Positions 34,404-43,680 of a stretch of 64,000 nucleotides of DNA are shown here, one piece after another. The notes beneath the pieces were generated by a model. The model saw nothing but the letters and a program-made list of their open reading frames with translations. It was not told the DNA's origin and searched no databases. Each line of letters begins with the position of its first letter. Within the stretch, counting starts at the first letter, position 1. The position numbers and the translations under genes are program-made. The DNA is taken from the NCBI GenBank assembly GCA_022771805.1, contig JALELM010000010.1, positions 1-64,000 of the forward strand, written 5' to 3'. This stretch comes from Veillonellaceae bacterium (GTDB lineage: Bacteria > Bacillota > Negativicutes > Veillonellales > Negativicoccaceae).

Positions 34404-35681
34404 TCAGATTTGTGCGGCGACGACAATTCGCGCCCCGCTGACTTCGATAACCGTAATATCCCGCTCGGCGGGAATGAACTCGCCGGCCGTCACGACATCG
34501 TACCGGCGGCCGTCAATCAGCGCCGTACCGGCGGGGCGTAGCGGCGTCAACGTACGTCCCCGGGCACCGCAAAGATAACTGAAATCGTCACTGCCGGTAT
34601 AGCCGGCCTCCGTCGTGCTGGCGGTTTGCAAGGCCAACCGTCGCCAGAGCCGGCCGGTCGTCAGATGTTTGGCCAGGATGACGAAGAGGATCACGGCGCC
34701 GATCAAGCCGGCGGCAAGGATATACCATGCCGCAGTACCGCCGCCGAGAACCAGGAATACTCCGCCGAGCAGGCCGATAAAGCCGAGCAGAGCCGCAATG
34801 CCGCTGAAGAAGAAAAAGATATCCGCCAGCACCAGCAGGAAGCCGCCGCCGATCAGAAGCGAGGCGGCCCAGGCCTCGCCGGAAACTTGCCACTCGCCGA
34901 AGAGCAGCAGACCGCCGGCGGCCAAAGCGAGGATGCCCGCGCCGGAGAAGCCGGCCGTTTTCACTTCCGCAAACAGCGAGAAAAAGAGCACGGCAATAAG
35001 GATAACTCGCAGCCACGGAGCCTGCAGGAACGCGACGAGGTTGTCCGTCGTGTCGGCGGCCACGGTAAGCGGTGTGCCGGGATAGGCGGCCGTAATCTCC
35101 GTAATCTCGCCGGCCGCCGTGGCAAGCCCCAGCCGCGCCGCATCCTCCGCAGTCAGCGAGAGAACCGCGCCGGGAGCGGCGTACGGAGGATAGCCGAGCG
35201 TTTTGTCGACCATGGCTCGCGCGGACGCCGCATCGCGATTGCGCGCTTCCGCCGTGGCGGCAAACTCACCTCGCACGGCGGCTACCAGCTTTTCCGTCGC
35301 CGGAATCGGTTCCGCCGCTCCGAGCGAGGAGCCGGGAGCCATTACGATTCGTTCGGCGGCCAGGGCGATGAGCGCGCCGGCCGACCAGGCGCGCGGCTCC
35401 ACGTAAGCGACCGTCGGCCGCTTTTCCTGCAAGAGCAGGTCGCGGATTTGTATGGCGCTGTCCAAACGGCCGCCCGGCGTGTCGAGACGAAAGATAATCG
35501 CGGCCGCGTCCGTGCGTTCCGCCTCCTCTACGGCGCGGCGAACCAGACTTACCGTGCCCGGATTGACTTCGCCTCGGATCGGGACGAGCAGAGCCGGACC
35601 CGCCGCCGCTACCGCCTGACAACAGAAGAAAAAGAGGCACACCAGCAAGAAACACTGCCGGAAGATGCGACCGTCAGGCAT
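34404..35681 (-). CDS. nfeD: NfeD-family membrane protein with ClpP-like protease domain
   Basis: The 425-residue protein has a signal peptide (about residues 6-27), then a ClpP-class serine protease domain. RLDTPGGRLDSA is the oxyanion region, the nucleophile is in WSAGALI, and a candidate lysine is in DKTLG. Four or five transmembrane helices and a C-terminal OB-fold follow, the long NfeD layout. It pairs with FloA. ATG 35681 overlaps the preceding gene by eight bases; the Shine-Dalgarno is weak, consistent with coupling. Confidence 0.88.
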   Translation of the reverse strand: MPDGRIFRQCFLLVCLFFFCCQAVAAAGPALLVPIRGEVNPGTVSLVRRAVEEAERTDAAAIIFRLDTPGGRLDSAIQIRDLLLQEKRPTVAYVEPRAWSAGALIALAAERIVMAPGSSLGAAEPIPATEKLVAAVRGEFAATAEARNRDAASARAMVDKTLGYPPYAAPGAVLSLTAEDAARLGLATAAGEITEITAAYPGTPLTVAADTTDNLVAFLQAPWLRVILIAVLFFSLFAEVKTAGFSGAGILALAAGGLLLFGEWQVSGEAWAASLLIGGGFLLVLADIFFFFSGIAALLGFIGLLGGVFLVLGGGTAAWYILAAGLIGAVILFVILAKHLTTGRLWRRLALQTASTTEAGYTGSDDFSYLCGARGRTLTPLRPAGTALIDGRRYDVVTAGEFIPAERDITVIEVSGARIVVAAQI

Positions 35682-36123
35682 GATCGGCCTGTTTTTTTGC
35701 CTGCAGGCGCTCATAGTAGACATCTCCTTTAGCGGTGTCGTGCATCAGGTTCATCAGTTCGCGTGCCCGTTCCGGCGAAAGCCCGCTGTATTCGGCATAT
35801 TCCGTCAGCGGGTCGGGGCGTTCCGCGCGCTTGCGTGCCATGTACGCACGCCGTTCATCCGAGGAGAGATCGCGCACCGCGGCGAGATCCTCCTGCCGTC
35901 GCGCATAACGGAAGCACATGTATGCCTCCGTCGCTGCGGCCTCGGCCTGCGTCATCAGACCGCGTGCCGCAAAATCGGCGACATAGTAATGGACGAATCG
36001 CGGGTGGTGCGCTGATAAATTACGCACTTCCTCCGGCATATCAGCGGGGAGAGGGATTTGCGCCGCAGCCACTCCGGCGACAAGCAACAGACCGCCGCAT
36101 AGAGGTAGCCAACGAATGGACAT
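35674..36123 (-). CDS. Secreted hypothetical protein heading the nfeD-floA cluster
   Basis: The 149-residue protein has a signal peptide (SIRWLPLCGGLLLVAGVAAA) and a helical, charged mature region with RHPRFVHYYVADFAARGL-like helices and many Arg/Glu residues. I recognise no family. GAAAGGAGTG precedes the ATG. It overlaps nfeD, so its product may act with NfeD/FloA at the envelope. The upstream AT-rich stretch (36124-36180) probably holds its promoter, but no box stands out. Confidence 0.65.
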   Translation of the reverse strand: MSIRWLPLCGGLLLVAGVAAAQIPLPADMPEEVRNLSAHHPRFVHYYVADFAARGLMTQAEAAATEAYMCFRYARRQEDLAAVRDLSSDERRAYMARKRAERPDPLTEYAEYSGLSPERARELMNLMHDTAKGDVYYERLQAKKQADHA

Positions 36124-36244
36124 GACAACACTCCTTTCCGTACAAAATAAAGAATATCGATAATATAAATATATGACTTCCTGATTTGACTATACCGCAG
36201 GGGCGCCCGCCTGTCAAACATCGGCGTTGGCGAAGCCGCTGTGT

Positions 36245-36250
36245 TATAAT
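36245..36250 (+). promoter_or_regulatory. -10 box of the cobN operon
   Basis: A perfect TATAAT lies 15 bases before the first gene's ATG, just ahead of a GAGGAGG site. The -35 region is not recognisable. No cobalamin riboswitch fits in this short leader. Confidence 0.5.
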
Positions 36251-36265
36251 AATCGAGGAGGTTCT

Positions 36266-36742
36266 ATGAAGAAAGTAACGAAACAAAAACAAATATATCA
36301 GGCTTCGTGGGGGCGCGTTTGGCCGCAACAGATTTTTGCAATGATTCCCGCCGTGCATATGGGAATTGTCGCAAGCCGGACGACTGCTGCCGAAATCCGG
36401 CTGCTGTGCGCCTTCGGGGTTCTGTTTTGCATATGGCTGATTCATTGCGCCCGACCGCTTGTCTGCACTTGCCTGGAGACGGATTTGGAAGTGACGTTGC
36501 GACCGCAGAATATGGCGGAGCTGCTGCCCTTCCTGGTCGGCTATACGAAGCGGTTGCGGGTGCCTTACGATTCGATTGTCGGTGTCGGTGCGGACTGGCG
36601 GGATATCTATTTGGCATCGGCAGGGGGAGGCATGGCGGATATACCGGTGCTCTGGCATTTATTGTCGGCAGGGGAGCGACAACTGTTGTTGCGGCGCTTA
36701 GCGGCGGAAAGGAATGAACATGGAGAAGACAGGGAAAAATGA
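36266..36742 (+). CDS. Membrane protein preceding cobN
   Basis: The 158-residue protein has a basic N-terminus (KKVTKQKQIYQ), two hydrophobic helices (about 25-42 and 48-65) and a C-terminal cytoplasmic domain of about 90 residues. The layout resembles small PH-like membrane proteins, but I cannot name the family. GAGGAGG lies before the ATG at 36266. Its last 23 bases overlap cobN, so the two are coupled, which ties it to corrin or metal handling by context only. Confidence 0.65.
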   Translation: MKKVTKQKQIYQASWGRVWPQQIFAMIPAVHMGIVASRTTAAEIRLLCAFGVLFCIWLIHCARPLVCTCLETDLEVTLRPQNMAELLPFLVGYTKRLRVPYDSIVGVGADWRDIYLASAGGGMADIPVLWHLLSAGERQLLLRRLAAERNEHGEDREK

Positions 36743-39700
36743 AGGACGGCTGCTCTGGCTGACCAATAACGAAATGCAGGCGGCTCGCCTGCAGATGGCT
36801 CTGCACTCGCTCGGGGAAGAAGTGCAGGGAAGGGTCGTGCGTCTGGAGGCGGGTGCGCCTCGGCCGGATTTGGCGGCGGCAGCTTGGGTCGGTGTCACGC
36901 TGATGGGACGCCAATTGCCGCCGGAAGAAATTGCCGGCAATTTGGCGACCTACACCGGCCCGCTTTGGTGCAACGGTGCGGACGATCTGCCGGCAGAGCG
37001 GGCGGTCACGGGCGAGCAGACGGATCGGATCTCTCGCTACCTGGCAGCGGGCGGGAAGGATAACTACCGCGCGTTGTGGCGCTACCTGGCCAATGAGTTT
37101 CAGGGGAAGAATCTTGCGGTTGCGGAGCCGCTGGAATCGGTGGATGACGGCCTGTACTATCCCGGCGAGCCGGTGTATCGCGATGCCGCTTCCTATTGCG
37201 CGGCGCATGTCGATCCCGCCAAGCCGACCGTCGGCATGCTCTTTTTGCGGGACGACTGGCTTTGGGGCGAGACGGACTGTTACGATGCGATGATCGTCGA
37301 GTTGGAAGCGGCGGGGATGAATGTATTGCCGCTCTTTTCCCATTGGGGACGAATGAATCGAAATACGAAACGCTTGGACGAATGTTTTCGCCATTATTTT
37401 TACTTGAACGGGCAGCCCTTGCCGGATGTCGTTATCAATAATCATCGTATGTCGCTGCAACTCGGGCGGGCTCTGGAAAAGAATTTCCTCGAGAAACTCG
37501 GCGTGCCGGTATTGCAGGCCTACCATACCAAACAGGAATTGGCGGTCTGGGAAGCAAGCCCCGCCGGTCTGACACCGACGGAAGTTTCCGCGACGGTGGC
37601 GATGATTGAAACGGACGGTATCCTGCACGGACCGCTGGTCTCGACCCGGACGACGGACGAAGCGGGGCAACCCGTGCGCGTGCCGCGAGCCGAGGGCTTG
37701 CGCCTGCTGGCGGAAAAAGCGCGGCGTTGGGCACGACTGCGGGAGATGCCGAATGCCGAGAAAAAAGTGGCCGTGATTTTGCATAATTATCCGGCCAATA
37801 ATACGAATATCGGCTGCGCGGCGGATCTGGACTCGGGGGAAAGTCTGTTGCGGATTTTGCGTGCATTACAGGCGGAAGGCTACACGACCGGCGACTTGCC
37901 GGCAACGACGGCGGAACTCTGGGAGCGGGTATTGGCGCAAGTGACCAATGATCGCAACTACCTGACGGAAAAACTGATCGCGCGGGCGCCGAAGATTTCG
38001 GCCGCGGCCGTGCGCGACTATGTAGCGACGCTTTCGCCGCGAGCTCGGGAGGATTTACGCAAGTATTGGGGAGAAGCGCCGGGCGATGTGTTTGCAACGG
38101 ACGACGGTCTGCTGTTACCCGGTCTGGTTCAGGGGAATATCTATATCGGCTTGCAGCCGCCGCGCGGTTTCGGTGAAGATCCGTCGGCGATTATTCACAG
38201 CCCGACCATGCCGCCGACATATCATTACTTGGCCTACTACCATTATTTACGAGATATTTGGGGTGCCGATGCGTTCATCCATCTCGGCACGCACGGTTCG
38301 CAGGAATGGCTGCCCGGGAAACAGAATGCACTTTCGAACGATTGCTGTTCGCTCCTGACCATGGAAGCGATGCCGAATCTGTATCCGTACCTGACGACGG
38401 TTGTCGGCGAGGGGATCCAGGCGAAACGGCGCGGTGCGGCGGCGGTGATCGGCTACCTGCCCGCGCCGACGGAGGAAAGCGGTCTCTACGGTGAATGGGA
38501 AGCGTTGCATCCGCTGCTGGAGGAGTACGCGCATTTCCAAGTATACAATCCGAGCCAAACGGCGGATGTGCTGGCGGCGATTGTAGAAAAGATCGAAGCG
38601 CTCGGCATGCAGGAAACATTCGGCACACCGAAGGAGGGCGCGGCGGACGATTACGTTCTCGCCGTGCATAATTTCATGCACGAGATGGCGCATCGGCAGA
38701 CGCATGTCGGCCTGCATATCCTCGGCGAAGCGCCGAGCGGGGATCGCCTGACCGCGTTGGTGTATCGTCTGGTGCAGGTGGCGCAGGGCGATGTGCCCGC
38801 CCTGCCGGAAGCGATCGGAGATGCGTTGGGGATCCCGTTTACGGAACTGGCGGCAAGCAAGATCAAGTCGGGCGAAGAATGCGCAGCCTATGAACGGGTA
38901 TTGGCGCTGAGCAAACAATTTGTCGAGGCGTTGGCCGCTGCGGAATGGGTCATATGCCCGCCGAACGAATTGGTTGCCGAGCTGCCGGCGACGGAAGCGC
39001 TGGCGGCGGTAGTCACGCTAATTTGTGAAGAGATCGTGCCGCGGACGCGGGGTGTAGCACAGGAAATGGATCATCTTCTGCTCGGTTTGCGCGGCGGCTA
39101 CATTCCGCCGGGACCGGGCGGCTCGCCCTCTTCCGGGAATTTGGCGGCTTTGCCTACGGGGCGCAATTTCTACGGAATCGATCCGTCGCTGTTGCCGACA
39201 CGTACGGCCTGGCGGCTCGGCGTAGCGTTGGGCGACGGTCTGGTGAATGATTTCGTCCTTACGGAAGGACGCTATCCGGAACAGGTCGGCATCGTGGTCT
39301 GGGCCGGCCCGAATCTGCGCAGCAACGGGCAATGCCTGGCGGAGATCATGTACCTGCTCGGGGTGCGGCCGCATTGGGATGAAGCGTCCGGTCGGATCCG
39401 CGGGTTGGAGATCCTGTCGCCGGAGGAACTCGGCCGGCCGCGAATTGACGTGACGGTACGCATCAGCGGTCTGGTGCGCGATGCATTGCCGCAGGCGGTG
39501 ACTTGGCTGAATCGGGCGGTGCAGGCGGTCGCCGATCTGGACGAACCGCCGGAGTTGAACTATATTCGCAAGCATATCGCTGCGGACAGCGCCGAGCTGG
39601 AAGCGGCGGGGAAGGATCCCGAAACGGCGCTGCGGGAAGCGCGCTATCGGGTGTTCGGCTGCCCGCCGGGAGCCTACGGTGCCGGAGTCGGCGGTCTGCT

Positions 39701-40376
39701 CGATGAAAAAAATTGGGAGACGGATCAAGATCTGGCGCAGGTCTATGTCGCTTGGGGCGGCTATGCGTACAATGAGCAGGGCGAAGCACAGGCGGTGCCC
39801 GATGCCTTCCGGCGGCGACTGGCCACACTGGACGCGACCGTAAAGAATGAGGACACGCGCGATGTGAACCTGATGAGCTCGGACGATTTCAATGCCTACC
39901 ACGGCGGGATGATCGCCGCCTCGCGCGCACTCGGCGGAAAAGCGCCCAAGGCCTATGTCGGCGACTCGTCCGTGCGCAGCCGTGTGCAGGTTCGCACGCT
40001 GACGGAGGAATTTCAGACGTTGATGCAGACCGAAGCGTTGCACCCGAAATATATTGCGGGCATGATGGAACACGGCTTTAAAGGGGCGCAGGAACTGGCG
40101 AAACGGGCTGCGCTGGCCTACGGCTGGGATGCCACGTCCGGCGTGATGAACGACGCCCTCTACGGACGGGTGGCGGAATCCTACCTGCTCGACGACAAAG
40201 TACGGGAATGGCTGAACGAGGTCAATCCCTGGGCGGCGAAATCCATTGCGGAAACACTGCTGGAAGCGGCGCAACGCGGCTTCTGGCAGGCGCCGGAGGA
40301 AATGCTCGACACCTTGCGGGATATGTATCTGCAGACGGAGGGGCAATTGGAGGAACGAACGGAGGAAGACGGATGA
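36720..40376 (+). CDS. cobN: CobN-type cobaltochelatase large subunit
   Basis: The 1218-residue protein aligns in layout with CobN/BchH/ChlH chelatase subunits. It has HNYPANNTNIGCAADLDSGES near 350, HLGTHGSQEWLPGKQ near 520, GGYIPPGPGGSPSSGN near 800 and the C-terminal DVNLMSSDDFNAYHGG. In the aerobic B12 route CobN inserts cobalt with an AAA partner pair (CobS/CobT or ChlI/ChlD), none of which is adjacent. ATG 36720 is better spaced from AAAGGA than ATG 36714. The stop overlaps the next gene (ATGA). Confidence 0.9.
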   Translation: MEKTGKNEGRLLWLTNNEMQAARLQMALHSLGEEVQGRVVRLEAGAPRPDLAAAAWVGVTLMGRQLPPEEIAGNLATYTGPLWCNGADDLPAERAVTGEQTDRISRYLAAGGKDNYRALWRYLANEFQGKNLAVAEPLESVDDGLYYPGEPVYRDAASYCAAHVDPAKPTVGMLFLRDDWLWGETDCYDAMIVELEAAGMNVLPLFSHWGRMNRNTKRLDECFRHYFYLNGQPLPDVVINNHRMSLQLGRALEKNFLEKLGVPVLQAYHTKQELAVWEASPAGLTPTEVSATVAMIETDGILHGPLVSTRTTDEAGQPVRVPRAEGLRLLAEKARRWARLREMPNAEKKVAVILHNYPANNTNIGCAADLDSGESLLRILRALQAEGYTTGDLPATTAELWERVLAQVTNDRNYLTEKLIARAPKISAAAVRDYVATLSPRAREDLRKYWGEAPGDVFATDDGLLLPGLVQGNIYIGLQPPRGFGEDPSAIIHSPTMPPTYHYLAYYHYLRDIWGADAFIHLGTHGSQEWLPGKQNALSNDCCSLLTMEAMPNLYPYLTTVVGEGIQAKRRGAAAVIGYLPAPTEESGLYGEWEALHPLLEEYAHFQVYNPSQTADVLAAIVEKIEALGMQETFGTPKEGAADDYVLAVHNFMHEMAHRQTHVGLHILGEAPSGDRLTALVYRLVQVAQGDVPALPEAIGDALGIPFTELAASKIKSGEECAAYERVLALSKQFVEALAAAEWVICPPNELVAELPATEALAAVVTLICEEIVPRTRGVAQEMDHLLLGLRGGYIPPGPGGSPSSGNLAALPTGRNFYGIDPSLLPTRTAWRLGVALGDGLVNDFVLTEGRYPEQVGIVVWAGPNLRSNGQCLAEIMYLLGVRPHWDEASGRIRGLEILSPEELGRPRIDVTVRISGLVRDALPQAVTWLNRAVQAVADLDEPPELNYIRKHIAADSAELEAAGKDPETALREARYRVFGCPPGAYGAGVGGLLDEKNWETDQDLAQVYVAWGGYAYNEQGEAQAVPDAFRRRLATLDATVKNEDTRDVNLMSSDDFNAYHGGMIAASRALGGKAPKAYVGDSSVRSRVQVRTLTEEFQTLMQTEALHPKYIAGMMEHGFKGAQELAKRAALAYGWDATSGVMNDALYGRVAESYLLDDKVREWLNEVNPWAAKSIAETLLEAAQRGFWQAPEEMLDTLRDMYLQTEGQLEERTEEDG

Positions 40377-41155
40377 ACAAACAAAACGAAACAATTCGCA
40401 ATATAATGGCACATCGCAGCATTCGGAAATATACTTCGGAGCCGATCGCCGAAGACATCATGCAGACGCTCTTTGCGGCTGCGGGAATGGCGCCTTCGAG
40501 CGTTCATATGCAGGCCTACAGCATCATTCGGATCCGGGATGCGGCCCTGCGGGAAACGCTCGGCGAATTGGGCGGCCAGCGCTGCGTCACGGACGGAGCG
40601 GAATTGCTGCTTTTCGTCCTTGACCTGCATCGTTCGGAGCGCTTGGCGGCAGGCGGTGAGGAAGAGTTTACCGCGGCGGGAGATTACTATTCGTTCCAAC
40701 AGGCGCTGCTTGATACCGTGCTGGCCGCGCAGAATCTCTCCTTGGCGGCGGAATCGCTCGGTATCGGGACGGTCTATCTCGGCACGTTGACGCAACCGGC
40801 GCAGGAAGTGATTGACCTGCTGGAATTGCCGCAGCTGACCTTCCCGGTCGTCGGTCTGTCTCTGGGGTGGCCGGCGGAAGATCCGGAGGTGAAGCCGCGC
40901 TTACCGGAAGCGGCGGTGGTGTTTACCGATCGGTACCGCGACACGGATACGTATCGGGATTTGCTGGCGGATTATAATTCGCGGATGGCCGATTATTATG
41001 CGACACGGACGGATAATCGCCGGGGCGCCGATTTTACCGAAATGGTACGGCTGCGCTACAGCGGCCTGACTTCGGAAATAGGCAGACGCAACTACCGGGC
41101 GCTGGCGGCACAGGGCTTTACCTGGGCGGTGCAGGAGGCACGGGATGGAGAATAA
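40373..41155 (+). CDS. NfsA/Frp-type flavin nitroreductase
   Basis: The 260-residue protein has the nitroreductase start HRSIRKYTSEPI, MAPSSVHMQAYSI (flavin contact) and the C-terminal arm with ADYNSRMADYYATR typical of the NfsA/Frp branch. It is an FMN-dependent NAD(P)H oxidoreductase of unknown natural substrate. It starts in an ATGA overlap with cobN and overlaps mscS by 11 bases. The context might mean reduction of cobalt or of a corrinoid, which is speculation. Confidence 0.82.
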   Translation: MNKQNETIRNIMAHRSIRKYTSEPIAEDIMQTLFAAAGMAPSSVHMQAYSIIRIRDAALRETLGELGGQRCVTDGAELLLFVLDLHRSERLAAGGEEEFTAAGDYYSFQQALLDTVLAAQNLSLAAESLGIGTVYLGTLTQPAQEVIDLLELPQLTFPVVGLSLGWPAEDPEVKPRLPEAAVVFTDRYRDTDTYRDLLADYNSRMADYYATRTDNRRGADFTEMVRLRYSGLTSEIGRRNYRALAAQGFTWAVQEARDGE

Positions 41156-42047
41156 GATCACAAACGACGTGCAGGAACAGGTCGGTTGGGTGCGCCATGC
41201 GGGAGAGGCCGGCTGGGCTTTTATCACCGCGCACGCGCTGGACTTTTTGATGGCCGTGGTGATTCTGACGGTGGGGATCTACATTGCCCGTGTTCTGCGC
41301 CGAATGATTCGGCGTCTGATGCGGCATCCCGCCGCGGATCAACTCGTCATCGACTTCGTTTCGCAAGGCATCTACCTGTTTACCCTGATGATTGTCGGGA
41401 TCGCCGCCCTGAACAAACTCGGCGTGCCGACGGATTCCTTTGTCGTGGCTCTCGGCGGCTTGGGCTTGGGTATCGGCATCGCGTTGAAGGACAATATCAG
41501 CAATCTGGCGGCGGGGATTTTGCTGCTGGTGTTTCGGCCGTTTCGCGTCGGCGATTTCATCACGATAAACGAAACGGCGGACGGGACGGTCATGAGCATC
41601 ACGCTGATGAATGTGCACTTGAAGACGCTCGGCCAACAGGCCGTTATTGTTCCGAACAGTATGGCGGTCACTTCGGTCGTCCGCAATTACTCGACCTATC
41701 CGACACGCTCTATGGAGCTGCTGATCGATGTCGGCTATGAAAGCGATTTGGACGAAGTCATCGCCGTGCTGAAGAAATGCGTGCATGATGTCGGCGGCGT
41801 GCTGAACCAAAAAACGATGGTCATCGGTGTACGTGAATTTGCCGATAACAGCATTCGGATCTATTTGCGGCCGGAAGTGCGGGCGCAGGAGTATTGGAAT
41901 ATCTATCATGACCTGATGAAATTGATTAAAAATAATTTCGATGCGGCGGGGATTTCCATTCCTTTCCCGCAACGTGTTCTGCATTTGGAAAATGCGGCGG
42001 CCGCGCCGCCCCTGTCCGGCGCAGCGCAGAGCGATGGCAGTCGCTGA
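41145..42047 (+). CDS. mscS: MscS-type mechanosensitive channel
   Basis: The 300-residue protein has three transmembrane helices. The pore-lining helix is Gly/Ala-rich (ALGGLGLGIGIALKDNISNLAAG), followed by the MscS beta domain with FRVGDFI and VPNSMAV. It releases solutes under hypo-osmotic stress. The tail after about residue 285 is Ala/Pro-rich. It closes the cobN operon and is followed by a strong terminator. Confidence 0.9.
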   Translation: MENKITNDVQEQVGWVRHAGEAGWAFITAHALDFLMAVVILTVGIYIARVLRRMIRRLMRHPAADQLVIDFVSQGIYLFTLMIVGIAALNKLGVPTDSFVVALGGLGLGIGIALKDNISNLAAGILLLVFRPFRVGDFITINETADGTVMSITLMNVHLKTLGQQAVIVPNSMAVTSVVRNYSTYPTRSMELLIDVGYESDLDEVIAVLKKCVHDVGGVLNQKTMVIGVREFADNSIRIYLRPEVRAQEYWNIYHDLMKLIKNNFDAAGISIPFPQRVLHLENAAAAPPLSGAAQSDGSR

Positions 42048-42057
42048 GCGAAGGATA

Positions 42058-42097
42058 GAAAAACGTCCGTTCCCTTCGGGGAACGGACGTTTTTTAA
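42058..42097. terminator. Bidirectional terminator with TTCG tetraloop
   Basis: AAACGTCCGTTCCC (42061-42074) pairs perfectly with its complement (42079-42092) around the very stable TTCG loop, flanked by A-rich and T-rich runs. It separates mscS from the converging opu operon. Confidence 0.92.
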
Positions 42098-42108
42098 TGC
42101 AACCTATG

Positions 42109-43680
42109 TTACTGCAGCAGGCCTTCTTTTTGGAGGAAGTCGTGCGCTACCGCTTGCGGGTTTTCGCGCAATTCGTCCACGCGATAGTTCAGATCACGCA
42201 TGACGTCATTGGTGAGATGCGGTCCGAGTTCGTTCAACAGCGCAACGACTTCGGGATGTGCTTCCGCCACCGGCGACCGCAGAAGCGGTGTGGCGTAGTA
42301 GGGCGGGAAGTACTGCTGATCGTCCTCCAACACGACCAGATCGAACTTGCGCAGCAGTCCGTCCGTGTTGAAGGCGTCGATCGCCTGGACATCATCGTTC
42401 GCCAGCGCGAGATAGCGCGGCGAGCCGTCGATTCCGACTTCACCGGCGAAACGCAAGCGGTAGGCCTGCTTCAGGCCGTCCAGTCCGTCCGGGCGATTTT
42501 TGAATTCAAATGTCGTGCCGACCTGCATCTGCGGCGCAACGGCTCGCAAATCGGAAATGCTGTGCAGATTGTGTGCGGCGGCAAATTCCGGCCGGACAGC
42601 CAGCGTATAGGTGTTATTGAAAGAATACTGCGGCAGCATGGTAATGTTCTTCTCGGCGAGTCCCTGTTTGCTGGCCGTGAATACTTTTTCCATGTCGGAG
42701 GAAGGCGGATTTTTCAACAGGGACACATAGACCGTGCCGGTGTAGTCGAGGTACAAATCGATGTCGCCGCGGCGCAGCGCTTCGTGAGCGACCTGCGTTC
42801 CGCCGAGATTCACGCGCCGTTCCACCTGCAACGGCGTGCGGTTTTCGATGAGCTCGGCAAACAGATGCGCGACAAGGATATTCTCGGTAAAGTCTTTGGA
42901 GCCGACGACCAGATCCGCCTGTTCGGCGGAATAGTCGCGATAGGCGGTCCAGCCGCCGAGCGCGAGCAGAGCGGCGGTGACCACCGCCACGATACCCTTG
43001 GCTCGCCGCCGCTGACGCAACAGGTGTTCGCGTGAGGGGGCGTTTTCCAGCAGGGATGCGACCGGCGTGACCAATTGCTCGACCAGCCCGAGAAGGTAAT
43101 CCACCGCCAACGCCAACAGACAGGCGGGAATGGCGCCGCTCAAGATCTGGGCGGTGTCCACCGTACGAATACCGGCAAAGACAAGATCGCCGAGACCGCC
43201 GGCGCCGATGAAGGCCGCAATCGTCATCAGGCCGACCGCCGTGACGGAACTGATTCGAATTCCGGCCATGATGACCGGCAAGGCCAGCGGCAGCTCGATC
43301 TTGTACAGAACCTGCCAACGGGACAGGCCGATACCCTTTGCCGCCTCCCGCGTGGCCGGTGGGATCTGGGCAATGCCCGTGAATGTATTCTTGATGATCG
43401 GCAGGAGTGAATACAGGATCACCACGCCGATCGCCGGCAGGCGGCCGATCCCGAAAAGTGGAATGGCGAAGCCGAGCAACGCGAGACTCGGAATGGCCTG
43501 CATGGTATTGGCTGCCTGCAGAACCGGTGTCTGCAAGCGGCGACGATAGGAGATCAGGATGCCCAGCGGGATCCCGATCAGTACGGAAATGGCTACCGCC
43601 GTAACGGTGAGTTCGATATGCTCGAGCAAAAGAGCCCAAATTTCCGCACGGTGCTGTTGGAAGTACGCATAGACATTCAT
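42109..43680 (-). CDS. Glycine betaine/choline-type ABC permease fused to substrate-binding protein
   Basis: The 523-residue fusion has a BPD-type permease (residues 1 to about 210, with the EAA loop region EAAKGIGLSRWQVLYKIELP). After a further membrane segment near 230-250 an OpuAC/OsmF-type periplasmic binding domain follows (ADLVVGSKDFTENILVAHL, LDYTGTVY). It imports compatible solutes such as betaine or choline. It overlaps the ATPase gene upstream (ATGA). Confidence 0.88.
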   Translation of the reverse strand: MNVYAYFQQHRAEIWALLLEHIELTVTAVAISVLIGIPLGILISYRRRLQTPVLQAANTMQAIPSLALLGFAIPLFGIGRLPAIGVVILYSLLPIIKNTFTGIAQIPPATREAAKGIGLSRWQVLYKIELPLALPVIMAGIRISSVTAVGLMTIAAFIGAGGLGDLVFAGIRTVDTAQILSGAIPACLLALAVDYLLGLVEQLVTPVASLLENAPSREHLLRQRRRAKGIVAVVTAALLALGGWTAYRDYSAEQADLVVGSKDFTENILVAHLFAELIENRTPLQVERRVNLGGTQVAHEALRRGDIDLYLDYTGTVYVSLLKNPPSSDMEKVFTASKQGLAEKNITMLPQYSFNNTYTLAVRPEFAAAHNLHSISDLRAVAPQMQVGTTFEFKNRPDGLDGLKQAYRLRFAGEVGIDGSPRYLALANDDVQAIDAFNTDGLLRKFDLVVLEDDQQYFPPYYATPLLRSPVAEAHPEVVALLNELGPHLTNDVMRDLNYRVDELRENPQAVAHDFLQKEGLLQ

